Assembly (NCBI GenBank): GCA_017561285.1
Contig: JAFZDG010000244.1
Span: 1-5,234 of the forward strand
Direction of reading: 5' to 3'
Source: Bacteroidaceae bacterium
GTDB lineage: Bacteria; Bacteroidota; Bacteroidia; Bacteroidales; Barnesiellaceae_A
Length of the DNA: 5,234 nucleotides
In this document: piece after piece, positions 1 through 5,234 of the stretch
Position numbering within the stretch: the first letter of the stretch is position 1
How the letters are laid out: each line of letters opens with the position of its first letter
Program-made: the position numbers and the translations under genes
Notes under the pieces: generated by a model
What the model saw: only the letters and a program-made list of their open reading frames with translations
What the model was told of the DNA's origin: nothing
Database searches by the model: none

Positions 1-2055
1 CTCGATAATAATGGAGAGTGTGTTAAAGCCCCGGTTGCTATGTATGTCACTACCGATGAGGAGGGATACTATATCTTTGTGATACACTATGCCAACGATC
101 CCAATAATATTATAGATGTGATAAAAACACCTCACACGTCCGATCCATCTAAGATTATACACTCTATCACACAGAGCGACACCGACCACTCCATAACCAT
201 TACTATGGCCGATGGCAGTAGCTTTACGTTTAACAAAGAGTATATTATGCCTACCGGCATAGCCATACTGACTACCCGACCGGTACTGTTGGCATCGGGT
301 ACAACGGCCTACATCGAATTTCGTGTCAATCCGTCCAATGCATTGTTCAACTACGATACAACCTCCGATTCGTGCCAAATAGAACTCGACTGCATCAATA
401 CCACGCGCAGTGGCAACTCGTATGTTACCACACCTACCCACTACAAATTGGCTGCCGTAGAACAAGTATATGACGAACAAGGCACAATGAAAGAGGGACA
501 ATATCGGGCCTATATCGAAGACCTCAACATATCGACACGATACGATGAAGATGCGGCATTGGTACTCTCGGTAGCCAACTCTACAGGTACTGCTGTGCAA
601 ATCTCCTCTTCGGCATTTGGCATAAAATACACAGGCAATATTTTTACTGCTTTCTCATTCCTCAAAGAGAACAATCCCTCCTTGCCTACCGACATACATA
701 TAGAGGTAGAAAATCAAAACCATTGTGAATATTACACCCCATACACCATCGACCTAAACGGCCTCGTTGCCACCTTTGAGACCAATGGCGAGAAAGTGCT
801 GGCAAACAACATAGAACAGATAAGCGGCATTACAACCAACGACTTCAGCCGGCCCGTTACCTACACCATTATATCTTCTACCGGCGAGGTAAACAGATTT
901 ACACTGCAAATTTTCAAATCGGGACTTCCCGTCTTGTATATCAACACACCCAACGAGGCTGCCATCCCCAACAAACTCCAAGATTGGCTTGAAGGTTGCG
1001 AAATGCGCCTATACAACAGCGATGGCAGCATAGACTATGATGGAACAACCAATATAAGAGGTCGCGGAAACTCTACTTGGAACTATGCCAAGAAACCCTA
1101 CGCACTGAAATTGGATAGCAAAACATCGATATTGGGTATGCCCAAACACAAACGCTGGGTATTGCTGGCCAACTACCTCGACCGCACTTTGTTACGCAAC
1201 GACATAGCATTCCATATAGCCACACTCACCGACTTGGCATGGACTCCTAAAGGACAATATATAGAACTTGTACTCAATGGTAAACATCAAGGAAGCTACT
1301 ACCTATGCGAACAAATAAAAATAGACGAAAATCGTGTAAACATATGCGAGATGGAGAGTAGCGACACAACAGGCGAAGCCATTACGGGTGGCTATCTGTT
1401 GGAGTTGGACAAACACTTTGATGAGGTAAACCAATTCCGCTCAGAGATACGCCAACTTCCCTATATGTTTAAAGAACCCGATGAGGATGTACTTGTAACA
1501 GAACAATTTGAATATATACAAAACTATATCAACAACCTCGAAAACGAACTTTACAATAACTATGAGGCACGAGAGTGGGCCTCATACATCGATTTTACCA
1601 CATTTATCGATTGGTGGTTGGTACACGAACTCACCAACAACGAAGAGCCTGAGCATCCCAAAAGTGCCTATATGTATAAAGATCGCAACGATGTATTGAA
1701 GGCAGGTCCGGTATGGGACTTTGATTGGGGAACATTCACACCCGACCGTTCGGCCGAATACAGCAGTATGGAAGATGCTATTTACTACGAGCAACTATTT
1801 AAAGATGCCGAGTTTATAGCACTCCTCAAAGAGCGTTGGGCACTGTTGAAACCTAAGTTTGAAACCGTACCGACCTATATCCTAACCGAAAGCGCCCAAA
1901 TGCAAACATCCAACAAAATCAACATTACACTTTGGCCTATAAGCGAGCGCATAAACGGCGATGAAACCCTTCCATACAACGAAGCCATAGACCGTATGAT
2001 AGAGGCTTACAACCTGAAGTTGCAATGGCTCGATGAGACAATTAGTAAGTTGTAA
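1..2055 (+). CDS. CotH kinase-family protein, 5' partial
   Basis: The reading frame is open from the first base, so the first ATG at 40 is probably internal and the true start, with any signal peptide, lies upstream of the window; 684 codons are visible. Numbering from the window edge, residues 310-670 are a CotH domain: IRGRGNSTW (352-360) followed by KKPYALKL, then RWVLLANYLDRTLLRND, a GSYYLCEQI segment, GGYLLELD (463-470), KSAYMYKD (554-561) and PVWDFDWG around 570-576. The paired Asp residues of WDFDW (573, 575) sit in the family's conserved acidic motif. Residues 1-310 are beta-rich and low in cysteine, like the N-terminal segments of Bacteroidales surface proteins; the first part (NNIIDVIK ... 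ITITMADGSSFTF) loosely resembles DUF4988-type regions, a weak call. In Bacillus, CotH is an atypical protein kinase acting on spore coat proteins; Bacteroidales do not sporulate, so the substrate here is unknown. Two TAA stops stand in tandem (2053-2058), followed by a hairpin terminator. Confidence 0.9.
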   Translation, partial: LDNNGECVKAPVAMYVTTDEEGYYIFVIHYANDPNNIIDVIKTPHTSDPSKIIHSITQSDTDHSITITMADGSSFTFNKEYIMPTGIAILTTRPVLLASGTTAYIEFRVNPSNALFNYDTTSDSCQIELDCINTTRSGNSYVTTPTHYKLAAVEQVYDEQGTMKEGQYRAYIEDLNISTRYDEDAALVLSVANSTGTAVQISSSAFGIKYTGNIFTAFSFLKENNPSLPTDIHIEVENQNHCEYYTPYTIDLNGLVATFETNGEKVLANNIEQISGITTNDFSRPVTYTIISSTGEVNRFTLQIFKSGLPVLYINTPNEAAIPNKLQDWLEGCEMRLYNSDGSIDYDGTTNIRGRGNSTWNYAKKPYALKLDSKTSILGMPKHKRWVLLANYLDRTLLRNDIAFHIATLTDLAWTPKGQYIELVLNGKHQGSYYLCEQIKIDENRVNICEMESSDTTGEAITGGYLLELDKHFDEVNQFRSEIRQLPYMFKEPDEDVLVTEQFEYIQNYINNLENELYNNYEAREWASYIDFTTFIDWWLVHELTNNEEPEHPKSAYMYKDRNDVLKAGPVWDFDWGTFTPDRSAEYSSMEDAIYYEQLFKDAEFIALLKERWALLKPKFETVPTYILTESAQMQTSNKINITLWPISERINGDETLPYNEAIDRMIEAYNLKLQWLDETISKL

Positions 2056-2074
2056 TAAGCTATGTGATAGAACG

Positions 2075-2104
2075 AAAAAATCCACCCGGCGGGTGGATTT
2101 TTTT
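2075..2104. terminator. Bidirectional intrinsic terminator between convergent genes
   Basis: A perfect inverted repeat, TCCACCC (2081-2087) and GGGTGGA (2091-2097), closes a GGC loop. It is flanked by six A on the left (2075-2080) and seven T on the right (2098-2104), which extend the stem and give a U-tract on either transcript. It lies 19 nt after the CotH stop on the plus strand and about 38 nt after the menG stop on the minus strand, so it can end both genes. This is read directly from sequence; termination in vivo is inferred. Confidence 0.93.
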
Positions 2105-2141
2105 GTAGTATAATCGGTTATCAAGACCTACTCTATCACTC

Positions 2142-2873
2142 TTACTTTTCGCCCAGGTAGATGGTGCAAGCACCGAAGGTGAGACGGCGCAAACGGCAGT
2201 TTCTGAAACCTACCGAACGGAAAATATCGAGCATCTCCTCGCCTTGCGCTACGGCAGCTACCGAGCGAGGCAGATAGGTATAGGCTTGCTTGTCGCGCGA
2301 TACTATGCGTCCTACCAAGGGTATAATAGTATATGTATAGAACTTATAGAGTTGCCGCATAGGGAAATGCTCGGGAGTAGAAAGCTCAATGACACACAAT
2401 ACACCGCCGGGCGACAACACTCGATACATCTCGGCAAAACCTTGTGCCAAATTTTCAAAATTTCGCACACCATAGGCTACCGTAATGGCATCGTAGTTGT
2501 TGTCGGGCAATGAGAGCGATAGGCAATCCTCGATAGCAAACGAAACACTATCAGAAACACCTCGTTCCTGTGCCTTTTGACGTGCCACAGCCAACATACC
2601 CTCCGATAGGTCTATACCCAACAATGACTCGGGCTTGAGACGCTCATGGATGAGGAAAGCCAAGTCGCCTGTTCCGGTAGCCACATCGAGCACTCGGCGA
2701 GGCTTGTATGCGCCTACCATATCTACAGCTTTACGCCGCCAAATCGTATCGATACCGAATGTCATCATACGGTTCATCACATCGTAGGCAGGTGCTATAG
2801 AGTCGAACATCTCGCGTACCTGTCCGGTCTTGGCGGCATTGGGATCGTAGGGTTTTACCTCCTCGGCTTTCAT
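2142..2873 (-). CDS. menG: Demethylmenaquinone methyltransferase (MenG/UbiE)
   Basis: A 243-aa SAM-dependent methyltransferase, close to the usual family length and apparently complete. It should C-methylate demethylmenaquinone to menaquinone, the final step of the pathway, at the cytoplasmic face of the membrane. Visible signatures are YDVMNRMMTFGIDTIW (30-45), matching the UbiE N-terminal pattern; the SAM-binding motif I VLDVATGTGDLAF (61-73); an acidic post-I position in LLGIDLSEGM; VAYGVRNFE; and RVLSPGGVLCVIELS, matching the second UbiE signature. The same family serves ubiquinone synthesis in proteobacteria, but Bacteroidota generally use menaquinone, so the MenG role is preferred (ubiE is the common synonym). 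It is the last gene of the operon, 12 nt after purC, and ends before a shared terminator. The start has no Shine-Dalgarno; upstream is A/T-rich (TTGATTTTATCGCACT). In Bacteroides the order often continues into aroE, from memory; here it does not. Confidence 0.95.
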   Translation of the reverse strand: MKAEEVKPYDPNAAKTGQVREMFDSIAPAYDVMNRMMTFGIDTIWRRKAVDMVGAYKPRRVLDVATGTGDLAFLIHERLKPESLLGIDLSEGMLAVARQKAQERGVSDSVSFAIEDCLSLSLPDNNYDAITVAYGVRNFENLAQGFAEMYRVLSPGGVLCVIELSTPEHFPMRQLYKFYTYTIIPLVGRIVSRDKQAYTYLPRSVAAVAQGEEMLDIFRSVGFRNCRLRRLTFGACTIYLGEK

Positions 2874-2885
2874 AGTGCGATAAAA

Positions 2886-3833
2886 TCAACGGTTTTTGAG
2901 ATACTCGGTTACATTACGCTCTATGCGTGCTGCTATATCGGCAACCTCGGCTTTGACAAATTTTTCGCCAACAATGTTTTCGTACAACTCTACATAGCGA
3001 TCGGTAACGCTATCGCAATATTCGGGAGTCATCTCAGGAACGGCTTGTCCCTCTTTGCCTTGGAATCCATTGGCAATGAGCCATTGACGAACAAACTCCT
3101 TAGAGAGTTGACGTTGGTCTTCGCCTTTGGCCAAACGCTCTTCATAGCCTTCGGCATAGAAATAACGCGATGAATCGGGTGTATGTATCTCATCGATCAA
3201 GATGATTTTACCATCTTTCTTACCAAACTCATATTTGGTATCAACGAGAATAAGACCTTTTTCGGCAGCCATCTCGCAACCGCGTTGATAGAGAGCGAGA
3301 GTATATTTTTCGAGTTGCTCATAGTCCTCACGCGACACAATACCACGCTCTATAATCTCGGCTTTCGAAATATCTTCGTCATGTCCCTCATCGGCCTTAG
3401 TTGTAGGCGTAATAATGGGTTGAGGGAATTTCTCGTTCTCGCGCATACCTTCGGGCATAGGCTCGCCACAAATGGTGCGTTTGCCCTCTTTATACTCGCG
3501 CCAAGCATGGCCGGTAAGATAACCGCGCACGACCATCTCTACTTTGAAAGGCTCACAACGTACACCCACAGTTACCATAGGATCGGGAGTAGCCATTTTC
3601 CAGTTGGGAACGATGTCGCTCGTAGCATCGAGAAATTTTGCTGCAATTTGGTTCAATACTTGTCCTTTATAGGGAATACCCTCGGGCAAAATTACGTCAA
3701 ACGCCGATATACGGTCGCTGGCTACCATTACCAACAATTCGTCATCGATGTTATATACATCGCGTACTTTACCATGATACACACCCTTTTGTCCGGGAAA
3801 GTTGAAATCTGTTTTTACTAATGCGTTGCTCAT
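2886..3833 (-). CDS. purC: SAICAR synthase (phosphoribosylaminoimidazole-succinocarboxamide synthase)
   Basis: A 315-aa enzyme of de novo purine synthesis that ligates CAIR with aspartate, using ATP, to give SAICAR in the cytosol. It has the long form, nearer in length to yeast Ade1 than to the roughly 240-aa enzymes of E. coli or Bacillus. Motifs in order: GKVRDVY (21-27) in the nucleotide-binding N-lobe, SDRISAFDV (39-47), the substrate-site signature VEMVVRGYLTGHAW (98-111), PTTKADEGHDEDIS (143-156), LILVDTKYEFG (194-204) and LIDEIHTPDSSRYF (212-225). The signature has GH where the classic pattern has GS; I take this as a lineage variant, not a defect, since all other motifs are intact. 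The ATG start is supported by the N-terminal alignment to GKVRDVY and by the 12-nt gap after the phoH stop. No Shine-Dalgarno is seen; the leader is ACTAAATACTAAGTACA. It is co-transcribed between the phoH-like gene and menG. Confidence 0.97.
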   Translation of the reverse strand: MSNALVKTDFNFPGQKGVYHGKVRDVYNIDDELLVMVASDRISAFDVILPEGIPYKGQVLNQIAAKFLDATSDIVPNWKMATPDPMVTVGVRCEPFKVEMVVRGYLTGHAWREYKEGKRTICGEPMPEGMRENEKFPQPIITPTTKADEGHDEDISKAEIIERGIVSREDYEQLEKYTLALYQRGCEMAAEKGLILVDTKYEFGKKDGKIILIDEIHTPDSSRYFYAEGYEERLAKGEDQRQLSKEFVRQWLIANGFQGKEGQAVPEMTPEYCDSVTDRYVELYENIVGEKFVKAEVADIAARIERNVTEYLKNR

Positions 3834-3845
3834 TGTACTTAGTAT

Positions 3846-4871
3846 TTAGTTGTTATTATTATCGTTTGGTTGTGTTTCGATTGTTTTTTCAGCAGCCTGT
3901 ACTGCACGACGTTCCTCTTTCTCGCGCTTCACTTGCTCATCGTGTTGCTCATAGGCCTCGACAATGCGTTGCACAAGTTTATGACGCACAATATCTTTCT
4001 TGTCAAACTCTATACGCGCAACCCCTTTCACACGCGAGAGAATGCGCACAGCCTGTACCAAGCCCGACACTTGTTGCGAGGGGAGGTCTATCTGTGTCAT
4101 ATCGCCCGTAACAATCATCTTGGCATTCATACCCAAGCGTGTAAGGAACATCTTCATTTGGTGTGTGGTTGTATTCTGAGCCTCATCAAGAATAATTACG
4201 GCATCGCTCAACGTGCGACCACGCATAAAGGCCAACGGCGCAATTTGTATGACATTGGTCTCCATAAACTCCTTGAGTTTAAGAGCCGGTATCATATCTT
4301 GCAAGGCATCGTAGAGTGGTTGCAAATAGGGATCAATTTTATCTTTCATATCGCCCGGAAGAAATCCTAACTTCTCACCAGCCTCTACTGCCGGACGACT
4401 CAATATGATGCGTTTTATCTCTTTGTTTTTCAATGCTCTCACAGCCAATGCTATAGCCACATAAGTCTTACCCGATCCGGCAGGACCTAAAGCAAACACC
4501 AAGTCGTTCTCTTCAAAGGCCTTGACCAACCGTTGTTGATTGACCGAGCGAGCCGTAATAGGCTTACCATTGACACCATATATAATAAGGTCATCGTCAC
4601 GCTTGACTGTTATAGGCTTCTCGCCCTTTATTATCGTTACGATTACCTCTTCGTTGAGCGAATTATGCTCCTCGCAGTATGCTATGAGTTGCTGTATTTT
4701 CTCTTCAAACAAAGCCGTCTCCAACTCATCGCCCATCACCTTCAGCACGTTGCCACGTGCCACAAGGCGGAGCTTGGGAAACAAGTTCTTTACACACTGT
4801 ATATTACAGTTATTTACGCCATAGAAAAGTACAGGGTCAACACCCTCAAGAATTATTATGCGTTCTATCAT
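3846..4871 (-). CDS. phoH: PhoH family P-loop ATPase
   Basis: A 341-aa PhoH-like protein (YbeZ/PhoH-L class), complete. Residues 1-110 form the N-terminal accessory region typical of the long PhoH proteins; the ATPase core follows with Walker A GPAGSGKT (129-136), SRPAVEAGEKLGFLPGDM (158-175), Walker B VIILDEAQN (225-233), the sensor-like TGDMTQIDLP (255-264) and a basic patch DIVRHKLVQRI near 293-303. This core is related to superfamily 1 helicases. In other bacteria relatives sit beside the endoribonuclease YbeY and are linked to rRNA and RNA processing, though the exact activity is not settled; no ybeY is visible here. The C-terminal tail (about 306-341) is charged, Glu/Lys/Arg-rich, and ends in NDNNNN; it is probably disordered. 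It is the first gene of the operon with purC and menG. A TATCTTTG promoter box lies 39 nt upstream of the ATG, and an A-rich leader precedes the start. The name phoH follows family usage and does not imply phosphate control. Confidence 0.95.
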   Translation of the reverse strand: MIERIIILEGVDPVLFYGVNNCNIQCVKNLFPKLRLVARGNVLKVMGDELETALFEEKIQQLIAYCEEHNSLNEEVIVTIIKGEKPITVKRDDDLIIYGVNGKPITARSVNQQRLVKAFEENDLVFALGPAGSGKTYVAIALAVRALKNKEIKRIILSRPAVEAGEKLGFLPGDMKDKIDPYLQPLYDALQDMIPALKLKEFMETNVIQIAPLAFMRGRTLSDAVIILDEAQNTTTHQMKMFLTRLGMNAKMIVTGDMTQIDLPSQQVSGLVQAVRILSRVKGVARIEFDKKDIVRHKLVQRIVEAYEQHDEQVKREKEERRAVQAAEKTIETQPNDNNNN

Positions 4872-4905
4872 TTATACTTTATCTCGTATTCTTGTTTTTT
4901 TATTG
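4872..4905 (-). promoter_or_regulatory. A-rich untranslated leader of phoH
   Basis: Between the predicted transcription start (about 4903-4905) and the ATG at 4871 the minus strand reads as an A-rich leader with a run of seven A (4895-4901) and AAAGTATAA just before the ATG. There is no Shine-Dalgarno. A-rich, SD-less leaders are usual in Bacteroidota. The length of about 32 nt depends on the inferred -7 box. Confidence 0.45.
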
Positions 4906-4909
4906 TGTA

Positions 4910-4917
4910 CAAAGATA
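4910..4917 (-). promoter_or_regulatory. Proximal -7 promoter box for the phoH-purC-menG operon
   Basis: On the minus strand these bases read TATCTTTG, a full match to the Bacteroidota sigma-ABfr -7 consensus TAnnTTTG, placed 39-46 nt before the phoH ATG. The -33 position (about 4937-4942) reads TTCATA, a poor match to TTTG, so the promoter may depend on other contacts or on the adjacent repeat. Transcription should begin about 5-7 nt downstream. Confidence 0.65.
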
Positions 4918-4971
4918 GTAACAAACGAGCGAGAAATATGAAGTTTACTTCAATATTTTTCACAGCGAGTG
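4910..4971. repeat. 62-bp direct repeat, copy 1 (promoter-proximal)
   Basis: This stretch matches 4994-5055 at 59 of 62 positions. The last 49 bp (4923-4971 against 5007-5055) are identical; the three differences lie in the 5-nt spacer GTAAC/ATCAT next to the shared CAAAGATA. Inside is a hairpin with stem GAAG/CTTC around TTTA (4940-4951), extended by A/T pairs with one bulge. AGCGAG occurs near both ends of the unit (4928-4933 and 4964-4969). On the minus strand the unit runs into the TATCTTTG box of the phoH promoter. Confidence 0.95.
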
Positions 4972-4993
4972 AAATATATCTTCGAGTTTATCT

Positions 4994-5001
4994 CAAAGAT
5001 A
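4994..5001 (-). promoter_or_regulatory. Possible distal -7 promoter box in repeat copy 2
   Basis: The minus strand again reads TATCTTTG, 84 nt upstream of the proximal box, because the box is part of the repeat. If used, it would give a second phoH transcript with a leader of about 115 nt that includes the whole of repeat copy 1 and its hairpin. No good -33 box is seen, so it may be an inactive duplicate. Confidence 0.35.
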
Positions 5002-5055
5002 ATCATAAACGAGCGAGAAATATGAAGTTTACTTCAATATTTTTCACAGCGAGTG
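4994..5055. repeat. 62-bp direct repeat, copy 2 (distal)
   Basis: The second copy of the unit, offset by exactly 84 bp, with the same hairpin and a second CAAAGATA. The 22-bp segment between copies (4972-4993) is not unrelated: AGCGAGTGAAATAT...CGAGTTTA (4964-4990) resembles AGCGAGAAATAT...AAGTTTA inside each copy (4928 and 5012 onward), so the region looks like a decayed array of a smaller module. The period of 84 bp equals about eight turns of B-DNA. Confidence 0.95.
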
Positions 5056-5113
5056 TATAAAATCTTAAAGCGACACCTCAAGATAGCAGTTGGCAAGAGG
5101 ATAACGATACAAG

Positions 5114-5234
5114 TCATCGCGCTTTTTCAATGTGCCGATGGTAAAGTTCGGTAAGACGTGCTACGGCATACTGCTCTATATTATTGCGATGAATAGGCGA
5201 CAAGTGACTGAGAGAAGCAGGACATTGCTCTACC
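5114..5234 (-). CDS. C-terminal end of an unrecognised protein (partial)
   Basis: On the minus strand one frame is open from the window edge for 39 codons to a TGA at 5114-5116. The visible end contains SLSHLSPIHRNNIEQY and AVARLTELYHRHIEKAR, soluble and helix-like, with codon choice like the neighbouring operon. I do not recognise the family; the shape recalls C-terminal helices of glycosyltransferases, but that is only an impression. Just past an A5 tract (5121-5125 region) a second frame reads RDDLYRYPLANCYLEVSL to a TAA at 5065-5067, with similar codon use, so the original stop may be at 5065 and the gene frameshifted. The opposite strand is also open here (possible ATG at 5138) but uses AGG, AGA and CGA more than the other genes do. 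It lies in the same direction as phoH; no strong terminator separates them. Confidence 0.45.
   Translation of the reverse strand, partial: VEQCPASLSHLSPIHRNNIEQYAVARLTELYHRHIEKAR

Noticed and set aside
3450..3520. PurC signature with GH in place of GS as a possible inactivating change
   Set aside because: All other SAICAR synthase motifs are intact and the gene is full length in a conserved operon, so a lineage variant is more likely.
2646..3821. Long plus-strand ORFs (2646-3173 and 3183-3821) opposite menG and purC
   Set aside because: They lie antisense to genes with full family motifs; their products show no recognisable domains and cysteine/histidine/tyrosine-rich composition typical of shadow frames.
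4891..4905. Plus-strand T-run (4895-4901) as a terminator
   Set aside because: No GC-rich stem precedes it and no plus-strand gene ends nearby; it is the A-rich leader of phoH seen from the other strand.
4910..5055. CRISPR array
   Set aside because: There are only two full copies, the unit is 62 bp with a 22-bp gap that is itself related to the repeat, and no cas genes are present.
4533..5060. Plus-strand 175-codon ORF with a repeated peptide KRARNMKFTSIFFTASE
   Set aside because: Its first part is antisense to phoH, and the peptide repeat only reflects the 84-bp DNA repeat, whose period is a multiple of three. No promoter or plausible start serves it.
5138..5234. Plus-strand gene start at ATG 5138 (MVKFGKTCYGILLYIIAMNR)
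   Set aside because: It has no TAnnTTTG box upstream, uses codons rare in the neighbours, and overlaps a minus-strand frame with better codon use. The window ends too soon to exclude it fully.

Overview
The window looks like a piece of a Bacteroidales (Bacteroidota) chromosome. The reasons are the gene order phoH family - purC - menG/ubiE on one strand, the long form of PurC (315 aa), a CotH-type protein with N-terminal beta-rich segments of the kind common in gut Bacteroidales, A/T-rich leaders without a Shine-Dalgarno sequence, and a TAnnTTTG-type -7 promoter box ahead of phoH. I cannot fix the genus from sequence alone.

Layout. Positions 1-2055 (+) hold the 3' part of a large CotH kinase-family protein whose N-terminus lies outside the window. 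It meets a minus-strand operon tail to tail, and the two share one near-symmetrical hairpin (about 2075-2104) with a T-run on each strand, a bidirectional terminator. Positions 2142-4871 (-) hold a tightly packed operon, transcribed phoH-like ATPase -> purC -> menG/ubiE, with exactly 12 nt between each pair of genes. Positions 4872-5064 form the upstream control region. It contains two near-identical 62-bp direct repeats (4910-4971 and 4994-5055, period 84 bp), each ending in the same TATCTTTG box on the minus strand and each carrying a small hairpin. Positions 5114-5234 (-) look like the C-terminal end of another, unrecognised minus-strand gene.

Function. The operon joins a PhoH-type P-loop ATPase (RNA-related, exact role unsettled), a purine biosynthesis enzyme (SAICAR synthase) and the last methylation step of menaquinone synthesis. 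They do not form one pathway; the arrangement reads as a conserved housekeeping cluster. The CotH-like protein is probably an exported or surface protein and unrelated to the operon. I see no RNA genes, mobile elements, CRISPR arrays or defence system. The most unusual item is the duplicated promoter-bearing repeat upstream of phoH.
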